From contig JBDHWQ010000001.1 of the NCBI GenBank assembly GCA_039810245.1, positions 124,001 to 188,000 of the forward strand: a stretch of DNA of 64,000 bases. The letters are read 5' to 3'. The notes under the pieces are model-generated. The model searched no databases. It saw only the letters and a program-made list of their open reading frames with translations, and was not told the origin of the DNA. Shown in pieces: positions 34,260 to 40,646 of this stretch. Within the stretch, counting starts at the first letter, position 1, and the number at the start of each line of letters is the position of its first letter. Source of the stretch: CALDSL01 sp039810245 (lineage in GTDB: Bacteria; Chloroflexota; Anaerolineae; Anaerolineales; Anaerolineaceae). Both the position numbers and the translations under genes were made by a program.

Positions 34260-34696
34260 AACTGGACCGGAAATTACGCATCACGGCTGGCATTCTGGCG
34301 GTCATTGGAGCGATTGACTCTCTTTACCTGGTGATCATTAAATGGACAAATAACAAGAGCTTGTGCCTGCAGGGTGTCGGCGATTGCTGGTCCGTGAACA
34401 CCAGCAAATATTCGGAAATTGCCGGTATCCCGATCGCCGTGCTGGGCATGGGCGCTTACCTGGTGATCCTGGCGCTGCTGGTGCTGGAGAACCGGGGAGA
34501 ATTCTGGAAAAACAACAGCCCGATGATGATTTTTGGCATTTCACTGGCAGGAACGTTGTACTCCGCTTACCTGACCTACGTGGAAATTTATGTCATCAAA
34601 GCAATTTGTCCGTTTTGTGTCATTTCTGCAATCATGATCCTCGGCCTGCTTGGCATTTCGATTGCCAGGCTGGTCAGTGCGAGCCAGACTGATTAA
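34256..34696 (+). CDS. Vitamin K epoxide reductase (VKOR) family membrane protein
   Basis: Predicted to pass electrons from disulfide-forming proteins to quinone, supporting disulfide formation outside the membrane. The 146-residue protein has four membrane helices (about 8-28, 57-78, 90-108, 115-137), the loop cysteine pair CLQGVGDC, the conserved 'YSEIAGIPIAVLGMGAY', and the redox motif CPFC in the last helix. It lacks a fused thioredoxin domain, so a separate DsbA-like partner is expected. Its ATG overlaps the moeA stop codon, so it is translationally coupled to a cytosolic cofactor gene. Confidence 0.9.
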   Translation: MKLDRKLRITAGILAVIGAIDSLYLVIIKWTNNKSLCLQGVGDCWSVNTSKYSEIAGIPIAVLGMGAYLVILALLVLENRGEFWKNNSPMMIFGISLAGTLYSAYLTYVEIYVIKAICPFCVISAIMILGLLGISIARLVSASQTD

Positions 34697-34717
34697 GAAA
34701 CCAATGTAGGAGGAATT

Positions 34718-34957
34718 ATGGCAAGGATCCGTTGTCACTACCTGGATTGCGTATTTCTGGACGATGGGTACTGCTCCGCTGCGGCAATCGAGCTAGACCC
34801 AGACTCGGGCTGCATGACCTATTCGCCCAACGCCGAAGCCGCCACCGAGGATGATTGGGGCGAAGAGGAAGAAGAATTGGAAGAATGGGAAGAGCTTGAG
34901 GGCGAAGAAGAAGAAGACGACAGCGATTGGCTGGACGACGAAGAAGAAGATTATTAG
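34718..34957 (+). CDS. Small Cys4 protein with a highly acidic tail, 79 aa
   Basis: Unknown function. The N-terminal 32 residues hold four cysteines (6, 11, 19, 32) spaced C-x4-C-x7-C-x12-C, which could bind zinc or form disulfides. Residues 44-79 are almost entirely Asp/Glu with a few Trp. AGGAGG sits at a perfect distance before the ATG, and a terminator follows, so it is a real gene at the end of the moeA-VKOR unit. A metal chaperone, a DNA-mimic or a partner of VKOR are all conceivable; none is shown. Confidence 0.75.
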   Translation: MARIRCHYLDCVFLDDGYCSAAAIELDPDSGCMTYSPNAEAATEDDWGEEEEELEEWEELEGEEEEDDSDWLDDEEEDY

Positions 34958-35048
34958 CCACCGGCCTACCCACCCCGTGGTGCACCGGCTGAGCGCAAGA
35001 CGCGCAGACGGATCAGCATTGCGAGGCGGAGAATTAGCCTTTATGGAC

Positions 35049-35074
35049 CCCGGCGCCTGGCCGGGTTTTTTTTT
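35049..35074 (+). terminator. Intrinsic terminator
   Basis: Stem CCCGGC / GCCGGG (35049-35054 with 35060-35065), loop GCCTG, followed by nine T residues. It closes the moeA-VKOR-Cys4 unit; the MFS gene begins 19 bp beyond. Confidence 0.9.
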
Positions 35075-35092
35075 CTGGAAAGTAACGTACGT

Positions 35093-36331
35093 ATGCAAAG
35101 CGAAACCCGCCGTAATTTGAAGCACAACTACATATTCAACCTGCTGGACGGAGGCTTTTTCGGTCTGGGAATCGGCTTCGCATCGTTCACCACCGTGCTG
35201 CCGCTGTTTGTAGCCACGCTCACCAGCTCAGCGGTTCTGATTGGGTTGATCCCGGCCATCCACAACATGGGCTGGCAGTTCCCGCAGTTATTCCTTGCAC
35301 GACGCATCAGCCTGTTGGAGCATTACAAGCCCATCACTTTACTGATGACCATTAATGAACGGCTGCCCTTTGCCGGTCTGGCGCTGTTGGCCTGGTTTAT
35401 GCCCCAGGTCAGCAAACCAGCAGCGCTGGCGCTGACATTTTTCTTCCTGGTGTGGCAGGGCTTCGGAGCCGGCCTGGCTGCCAACCCGTGGCAAAACCTG
35501 ATCGGGCGCATCATCCCGGGCGATATGCGCGCCACCTTTTTTGGATTACAATCTGCGGCATCCAACCTGCTGGGCAGCGGAGGGGCGCTGGCTGCAGGGT
35601 TTCTGCTCGCGCGCTACAGCGACACTCGCGGTTTCGCGCTTTGCTTCCTTATTGCGGTGCTGTTCCTGACCATTTCCTGGATGGCGCTGTACCAGACGCG
35701 CGAGCCGGCGCAAGCGTTGGAACCGCTGGAATTTCCTACCACCGGCATTCGCAGCCACATGCTCGCCATCCTGCGCGCTGACCGCAGTTTCCGCTGGTTT
35801 CTGGCCAGCCGCGTGCTCACCCAGTTCGCCAGCATGGCATCCGCGTTCTACACGGTATACGCGGTGCGCTACCTGGGAATGAGTGAAATCTCGGCCGGGC
35901 TGCTGACCAGTGTATTGATGATCACGCAAACCGTCGCCAACCCGCTGCTGGGTATGGTGGCGGACCGCTGGAGCCGGAAAGCGGTTCTTACCGCGGGCGC
36001 GGTGTGTATCACCCTCAGCGCGCTGCTGGCATTCTGGGCGCCGTCCCTTGCCTGGTTTTATCCCATTATGGTATTGATGGGCATTGGGAACGTATCGTAC
36101 TGGACGATTGGTCTGGCCCTCTCGCTGGAATTTGGCACCGACGCTGAACGGCCAATGTACGTGGGCATGGCAAACACCCTCATCGCTCCGGCTACCATCC
36201 TGGCTCCATTGTTAGGTGGAGTATTGGCTGACAGTGCCGGTTACCCGGCTACGTTCGCTGCGGCGGCCATCGCCGGGCTGCTGACTACAATTTTGCTGCT
36301 GCGTTTTGTGAACGACCCGCACAAGCGCTGA
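35093..36331 (+). CDS. Major facilitator superfamily transporter
   Basis: Twelve-helix secondary transporter of unknown substrate. The 412-residue length and alternation of hydrophobic segments fit MFS; 'GMVADRWSRKAVLTAGAV' is the second-half copy of the loop 2-3 motif (G-x3-D-R-x-S-R/K). The N-terminal copy is degenerate ('FLARRISLLEHYKP'). A GGAAAG ribosome site precedes the ATG, which comes just after a strong terminator, so a promoter must lie within or very near the terminator, or read-through feeds this gene. Confidence 0.88.
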   Translation: MQSETRRNLKHNYIFNLLDGGFFGLGIGFASFTTVLPLFVATLTSSAVLIGLIPAIHNMGWQFPQLFLARRISLLEHYKPITLLMTINERLPFAGLALLAWFMPQVSKPAALALTFFFLVWQGFGAGLAANPWQNLIGRIIPGDMRATFFGLQSAASNLLGSGGALAAGFLLARYSDTRGFALCFLIAVLFLTISWMALYQTREPAQALEPLEFPTTGIRSHMLAILRADRSFRWFLASRVLTQFASMASAFYTVYAVRYLGMSEISAGLLTSVLMITQTVANPLLGMVADRWSRKAVLTAGAVCITLSALLAFWAPSLAWFYPIMVLMGIGNVSYWTIGLALSLEFGTDAERPMYVGMANTLIAPATILAPLLGGVLADSAGYPATFAAAAIAGLLTTILLLRFVNDPHKR

Positions 36332-36347
36332 TCTTTATGCATGCTGG

Positions 36348-36376
36348 ATGACGTTATCTCTCCCCCGCAATATAAT
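36348..36376 (+). promoter_or_regulatory. Promoter of the cupin gene
   Basis: Perfect TATAAT at 36371-36376, with ATGACG (four of six matches) 17 bp upstream at 36348-36353. The leader is about 60 nt with AGGAGGAGG before the ATG. Confidence 0.5.
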
Positions 36377-36442
36377 GTTTCCAGGCTGGTAGTGGCGAGA
36401 CAATCAACAGTCACGACCAGGAAGTAGCAGGAGGAGGACACA

Positions 36443-36787
36443 ATGAGCAGTGAACAGGTGGCTCATGAAACACATGGTATAACGGTAGAGTTACTGGTAA
36501 CGGTAGACCTTGGCTTAGAGATCGAAGGCATGGCAGGGCGTGAGTTTCGAATGCGGAAGGTGACCATCGAACCAGGTGGCGTCTTCGGACCGGTACACGA
36601 TCACAAAGACCGGCCTGGCCTTGTATATATCCTGCAAGGAACCATCACCGATTATCGCAATGGCATAGCGACGGATTATGGGCCTGGCCCCGGTTGGCCT
36701 GAGGACCACAAAACGCTGCACTGGTTGGAGAACCGGGGAACGATACCGGCGGTGGAGATCTCCGTCGATATCGTCAGGCGAGATTAA
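36443..36787 (+). CDS. Cupin-domain protein
   Basis: Small 114-residue single cupin barrel. The metal-site pattern is visible as 'GPVHDHKDRPGLVYILQGTITDY' followed by 'HWLENRGTIPAVEISVDIV'. Enzyme or sensor role cannot be told. The strong AGGAGGAGG ribosome site and own promoter suggest good expression as a single gene. It converges on the minus-strand disordered-protein gene with 14 bp between stop codons. Confidence 0.82.
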   Translation: MSSEQVAHETHGITVELLVTVDLGLEIEGMAGREFRMRKVTIEPGGVFGPVHDHKDRPGLVYILQGTITDYRNGIATDYGPGPGWPEDHKTLHWLENRGTIPAVEISVDIVRRD

Positions 36788-36801
36788 AGCACATGCGTTG
36801 A

Positions 36802-37182
36802 TCAGGCGTCGTGCCGGTCTTCCGGCTCGCGCGCGCTCGGGCTTTCTTTGCTCGCCCCGCTGTCGTCGTGCGGCGCGTACGGTACCTGCTGATTGCGAGG
36901 ATCATCGGCTTTCTTCTCGCCATCCTCGCTAACATCGCGGCCATGGTTCATGCTGCGCGCATATTCGTGCGTCTGCGGCTCTTTGTTGCGATGTTCTTCA
37001 TAGCCTTCGCGCTGCTCTTTCTCGGCCCGGGTATCACCCACGGACGGATCTTTCGGCTCGGCCTTCACGCCGGGGTCGCCAAATGTTTCTTTGGCTTCTT
37101 CCTGATCCTGGCGGTTCTGGAAATCGTATGCGCTGCCTTGAAAGTTTGGCGAGCGCGTGTCATCGTTATTGACCTGTGACAT
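36802..37182 (-). CDS. Highly hydrophilic, probably disordered 126-aa protein
   Basis: Unknown function. The chain is almost wholly polar (Asp, Glu, Lys, Arg, Gln, Asn, Ser) with sequence like 'GDPGVKAEPKDPSVGDTRAEKEQREGYEEHRNKEP'; no hydrophobic core or membrane helix, no cysteine. This resembles stress-type hydrophilins or small hydrophilic proteins, an inference from composition alone. The ATG at 37182 is preceded by GGGAGCAGGT, a usable ribosome site. The opposite strand has a similar-length open frame that is strongly hydrophobic, but it lacks a ribosome site, so I annotate the minus strand. Confidence 0.6.
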   Translation of the reverse strand: MSQVNNDDTRSPNFQGSAYDFQNRQDQEEAKETFGDPGVKAEPKDPSVGDTRAEKEQREGYEEHRNKEPQTHEYARSMNHGRDVSEDGEKKADDPRNQQVPYAPHDDSGASKESPSAREPEDRHDA

Positions 37183-37616
37183 ACCTGCTCCCTTTGTCCT
37201 AAACTAATCTATTCTCGATCCTATGGTAGCGGTTGAGGTCACGCCGCGCAAGACGGACCTTGCGGACGAAACATAAGGGAATCCCCTACCCGGTTGATGC
37301 TTCAACGTTCTACAACAGCGGAAGAAAGATTAACCTTTTGTTAGAAAATCCACAAATACATTGACAATCGAACATTTTTCTCTATAATGTTCATACATAT
37401 TCCCCTGTATGAAACCAGAAGTGGGCCAATCCCCTTCTTTAATTATTGCTGGGGCTTGTAAACGATCGTATCGCCACCCAGTGTGGCGTGTTGTCAGGCT
37501 CGCGGAAAACCGCACCGGCATATTGTTACTGGTAATCTCGTTCATTTGTCCTTCGCCACCTGGCATGTGACGCTCGTTCATGCCCTGCTGGTGCGAAGGT
37601 TGGTAGGATGTGCACA
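37183..37616 (+). promoter_or_regulatory. Long upstream region and leader of the primary sigma factor gene
   Basis: A 434-bp non-coding stretch. The proximal half (37183-37340) holds nothing recognisable apart from the upstream end of the divergent gene. A consensus promoter follows at 37361-37388, then roughly 220 nt of leader. The leader starts with the inverted repeat TTCATAC / GTATGAA (37390-37396 with 37407-37413). I see no known riboswitch or T-box pattern in it. Confidence 0.6.
37361..37392 (+). promoter_or_regulatory. rpoD promoter with overlapping inverted repeat
   Basis: Perfect TTGACA (37361-37366) and TATAAT (37383-37388) with 16-bp spacing. GAACATT (37370-37376) and AATGTTC (37386-37392) form an exact inverted repeat spanning the spacer and the -10, so a bound protein would block polymerase. 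Confidence 0.8.
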
Positions 37617-38795
37617 ATGACCGAACAACGATACGCCCCTTACTTCGACGACGACAGCGTCGAACGTTCCCGCCTGGACGTGTTTCATCTCACGCAGGAG
37701 CCCGCCAAGTATTTTGAGCTGGACGAAGAATTCGAATTCTCACCGGCAGCGCCGCGGGACGAAGAACTACTGACTGCTGAGTTTGAAATGGACGCGGAAA
37801 CCGTGGCGGAAGAAGAAGACATGCCCGAAGCGGCAGCCCTGACCCCCGCACCGGAGCTGCTGGAAGAAGATGACCTGAAGAACATCGACACCGATGATAT
37901 GGTGAAGATGTACATCAAGGAAGCTACGCGCACGCGCCTGCTGACCGGCGAAGAAGAGGTTGATCTGGCGCAGCGCATCGAGCGCGGGCGCATGGCACAG
38001 CAGGAACTGGGCCGCGGCAATACCTCGCCCAACCGCCTCAAACATCTCCGCCGGCTGATCGAAGATGGCCGCAGCGCCAGCGAGCGCCTGATCCAGGCCA
38101 ATGCTCTGCTGGTAATCAGCGTTGCCAAAAAGTACATTGGGCGCAACGTGCCCTTTATTGACCTGATCCAGGAAGGCAACATTGGCCTGATGCGCGCCGC
38201 CAAGAAGTTTGATTACACCCGCGGATTTAAGTTCAGCACCTACGCCACGTGGTGGATCCGCCAGGCAATTACCCGAGCGCTCGCCGATCAAAGCCGCACG
38301 ATCCGCCTGCCCGCCTATATGGGTGACCAGGTAAATCGCATGCTGCGCGTACAGCAGCAGCTCCAGCAGCGGTTGGGCCGCATGCCTACCCCGCAGGAGG
38401 TGGGTGAGGTGATGGAGCTGCCGGCGAACAAAGTGGAAGACATGATGAAGGCCATCCAGCAGCCGCTCTCGCTGCAGATGTCGATCAATGAAGACGAAGA
38501 TGACGCGCTGGGAGACCTGATTGAAGACACCACCACGCCTAACCCGGAGGACACTACCATCCAGACCTTACTGGGCAGCGACCTGAAGGATATCCTCGAA
38601 CAGCTCCCCGCACGCGAGCTTCGCGTGCTGCAGATGCGCTATGGGCTGCTGGACGGCGATCCGCTGACGCTCAACGAGGTCGGCCGCCGGCTGGGTATTT
38701 CGCGCGAGCGCGCGCGCCAGATCGAATCGCAAGCGCTGCGCCGTCTGCGCACTCCCCTGTCGCAGTACAAGCTGCGCTCCTATCTCGAACAGTAA
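37617..38795 (+). CDS. rpoD: RNA polymerase primary sigma factor (sigma70 family)
   Basis: Housekeeping sigma factor. The 392-residue protein has an acidic N-terminal stretch, region 1.2 ('TDDMVKMYIKEATRTRLLTGEEEVDLAQRIERG'), region 2 ('FIDLIQEGNIGLMRAAKKFDYTRGFKFSTYATWWIRQAITRALADQSRTIRLP', split here by helices), region 3, and region 4 ('LRVLQMRYGLLDGDPLTLNEVGRRLGISRERARQIE'). An ATG nine bases earlier is possible, but AGGA lies eight bases before the ATG at 37617, making that the better start. A single gene with its own consensus promoter and terminator. Confidence 0.95.
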   Translation: MTEQRYAPYFDDDSVERSRLDVFHLTQEPAKYFELDEEFEFSPAAPRDEELLTAEFEMDAETVAEEEDMPEAAALTPAPELLEEDDLKNIDTDDMVKMYIKEATRTRLLTGEEEVDLAQRIERGRMAQQELGRGNTSPNRLKHLRRLIEDGRSASERLIQANALLVISVAKKYIGRNVPFIDLIQEGNIGLMRAAKKFDYTRGFKFSTYATWWIRQAITRALADQSRTIRLPAYMGDQVNRMLRVQQQLQQRLGRMPTPQEVGEVMELPANKVEDMMKAIQQPLSLQMSINEDEDDALGDLIEDTTTPNPEDTTIQTLLGSDLKDILEQLPARELRVLQMRYGLLDGDPLTLNEVGRRLGISRERARQIESQALRRLRTPLSQYKLRSYLEQ

Positions 38796-38813
38796 ATCGA
38801 TTATCGCAAACGC

Positions 38814-38847
38814 AAAAAGAGGCGCTCACCCCTGAGCGCCTCTTTTT
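38814..38847. terminator. Terminator of rpoD
   Basis: Perfect 15-bp stem (38814-38828 with 38833-38847) around CCCC, ending in TTTTT on the plus strand and preceded by AAAAA, so it can act both ways. Confidence 0.92.
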
Positions 38848-38899
38848 GGATGGCGGAGCAGAACTGAATTATTCTTATAATTATCATCATAATTGTAGT

Positions 38900-38938
38900 G
38901 TGACAATGCGCTTTTTCCGCATCTACTCGGGTGACAAT
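38900..38938 (+). promoter_or_regulatory. Direct repeats GTGACAAT upstream of the cNMP-domain gene
   Basis: GTGACAAT occurs at 38900-38907 and again at 38931-38938, 31 bp apart (about three helical turns), so the same face of the DNA carries both. TATAAT occurs at 38876-38881 without a good -35. Possible regulator sites for the hyp unit. Confidence 0.35.
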
Positions 38939-39039
38939 TTACGGCAGCGCGTGGGAAAGATAACACTTACCCGGCCGCCGTGAGAATGGTAAAACTAAAA
39001 CGTGACCCGAACTCATCCAGTTCGGGGAAGGGCGCATGT

Positions 39040-39513
39040 ATGTTTAATCAGGTGGATTTAACGGACACATTACAAGGCATTCCCTGGTTTGTCGATTTAC
39101 GCACAGACCAGATCGAAAATATTGCGCGTATCTCGCGCTTACACCAGCTCGCCGCTGGCCAGGATCTGTTCCGCGAATGCGGCAAACAGGACTTCTTATA
39201 CATCCTGCTGGAAGGTGAAATTACGCTGGAAATGCTGGTTCCCACGCGTGGCGAAGTGCATATCTATGATGCGCAGCCATTAGACGTTATTGGCTGGGAC
39301 CAGCTTACCCCGGTTATCCGCCAGCGTTTTGGCAGCGCGCATGCGCGCAAGCCATCGCTGCTGCTGGCCATAGCCGGTGATGCGCTTCGCCAGTTATGCG
39401 AGGAAGACCACGAGCTGGGCTTTGTGATCTACCGCCGCGTCACCAACCTGGTCGCCAGCCGCATGCTCAACATCCGCCTGGTGATGTCGAACCTGATGCT
39501 TCGCGACAGCTAA
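39040..39513 (+). CDS. Stand-alone cyclic-nucleotide-binding-domain protein
   Basis: The 157-residue protein is a Crp-type beta-roll: 'VDLRTDQIENIARISRLHQLAAGQDLFRECGKQDFLYILLEGEITLEMLVPTRGEVHI' (broken up here by glycine turns), 'LDVIGWDQLTP' and a C-helix region 'LGFVIYRRVTNLVASRMLNIRLVMSNLML'. There is no helix-turn-helix, so it is not a Crp/Fnr transcription factor by itself. The ligand arginine motif of true cAMP sites is not clear. Upstream in-frame ATG codons exist, but the ATG at 39040 has GGGGAAGG before it. It sits 99 bp ahead of hypA and may share its transcript. Confidence 0.8.
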   Translation: MFNQVDLTDTLQGIPWFVDLRTDQIENIARISRLHQLAAGQDLFRECGKQDFLYILLEGEITLEMLVPTRGEVHIYDAQPLDVIGWDQLTPVIRQRFGSAHARKPSLLLAIAGDALRQLCEEDHELGFVIYRRVTNLVASRMLNIRLVMSNLMLRDS

Positions 39514-39536
39514 ACCCAGCCGTGCAGACCTGCGTT

Positions 39537-39555
39537 TGTACAGTAAAATAGTACA
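39537..39555 (+). promoter_or_regulatory. Inverted repeat ahead of hypA
   Basis: TGTAC (39537-39541) and GTACA (39551-39555) flank AGTAAAATA. It lies 57 bp before hypA and could be an operator overlapping a TAAAAT -10-like sequence. Confidence 0.35.
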
Positions 39556-39612
39556 TTGCAGCATGAAAAAAAATCGCACAATTTAGGCCTTTATTGGGAT
39601 GATCTGAAAATC

Positions 39613-39978
39613 ATGCACGAACTCGCTGTAACCGAAAGTGTTCTGAACATCGCATTGAAGCACGCCGGCCAGGCCAACGCCAGCAAAGTCACCGATATCT
39701 ACCTGGTGATCGGGCAGCTTTCCAGCATCGTGGACGATTCGGTGCAGTTCTATTGGGACGTGATCAGCGCGGACACGCTGTGCCAGGGTGCCACACTGCA
39801 CTTTGAGCGAATCCCGGCCCGGCTGGCCTGCCAGAGCTGCGGGAGCGAGTACGCGATCACCTCAGCGCTGGAGCCCTGCCCCACCTGTGGCAGTTTCTCG
39901 GTGCGGGTGACCGCCGGAGAAGAATTTTACGTGGACAGCATTGCTATCGAGCATGCGAATGAGGAGACTGTATCGTGA
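39613..39978 (+). CDS. hypA: Hydrogenase nickel incorporation protein HypA
   Basis: Nickel metallochaperone for [NiFe]-hydrogenase maturation. It must begin MHELAVTES because the Met1-His2-Glu3 end binds nickel, so I start at 39613 although the frame runs further upstream. The 121-residue protein has the zinc site Cys73, 76, 89, 92 ('CQSCGSEYAITSALEPCPTC' region). The ribosome site is weak. The end overlaps hypB by four bases (GTGA). Confidence 0.95.
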   Translation: MHELAVTESVLNIALKHAGQANASKVTDIYLVIGQLSSIVDDSVQFYWDVISADTLCQGATLHFERIPARLACQSCGSEYAITSALEPCPTCGSFSVRVTAGEEFYVDSIAIEHANEETVS

Positions 39979-40646
39979 CACCATCGCGTATTCCTGTGAT
40001 CGAAAATATCCTGAGTGCCAATGACCAGGTCGCGGCGCAGAACCGCGCAGCGCTGGACAAAGCCGGCGTTTTTGGCATTAACCTGATGGCTTCCCCCGGC
40101 GCTGGCAAGACCAGCCTCATCCTGGAGACCATCCACGCCATCGCACCAGACCTGCGCGTGGGCGTAATTGAAGGCGACACCGCCCCGGTGACCATCGACG
40201 CGGACAAAATCAACGAGGCCGGCATGCCGGCGGTACAGATTAACACTGGCGGCGACTGCCACCTGGACGCGGTGATGGTAAGCTACGGCCTGCAGCAGCT
40301 CAACCTGGATGAAATCGATCTGTTGATCATCGAGAACGTGGGCAACCTGGTGTGCCCGGCGGCTTTCAACCTGGGCACGCACGCCAACGTGCTCATCGCC
40401 AGCGTGCCCGAAGGCGACGACAAGCCTTACAAGTATCCCAACATTTATCGCAACCTGGCCGTGCTGATTATCAACAAGGTGGACCTGCTGCCTTACGTGC
40501 GCTTCAACATGGATTACTTCCGCCAGGGCGTGGAAATGCTCAACCCCGGATTGATGACCTTCCCGGTTTCTTGCGTGACCCATGAGGGTATTGATGCCTG
40601 GGTGATCTGGTTGAAGGAACAGGCTGCTAGCGCAAGGACGAAATGA
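39975..40646 (+). CDS. hypB: Hydrogenase nickel incorporation GTPase HypB
   Basis: GTPase that drives nickel delivery. The 223-residue protein has the P-loop SPGAGKTS (40-47), 'VGVIEGDTAP', the inter-subunit metal site around Cys95-His96 ('GGDCHLDA') and Cys127 ('NLVCPAAF'), and 'INKVDLLPY'. It lacks the N-terminal CxxCGC motif and His-rich stretch found in some HypB, so nickel storage is not expected. Starts at GTG overlapping the hypA stop; the stop overlaps the hypF start. Confidence 0.95.
   Translation: MTPSRIPVIENILSANDQVAAQNRAALDKAGVFGINLMASPGAGKTSLILETIHAIAPDLRVGVIEGDTAPVTIDADKINEAGMPAVQINTGGDCHLDAVMVSYGLQQLNLDEIDLLIIENVGNLVCPAAFNLGTHANVLIASVPEGDDKPYKYPNIYRNLAVLIINKVDLLPYVRFNMDYFRQGVEMLNPGLMTFPVSCVTHEGIDAWVIWLKEQAASARTK

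Noticed and set aside
36811..37179. Plus-strand open frame of 122 codons with strong hydrophobic segments
   Set aside because: No ribosome site, and its hydrophobicity is the mirror of a polar minus-strand gene that does have one; treated as an antisense shadow.
37370..37392. LexA (SOS) box at the rpoD promoter
   Set aside because: The arms GAAC...GTTC resemble a Gram-positive LexA half-site, but the spacing between them is far too long for the usual GAAC-N4-GTTC box.
37330..37617. Minus-strand 95-codon frame in the rpoD leader
   Set aside because: It lies antisense to a consensus promoter and leader, has no ribosome site and no protein-like pattern.
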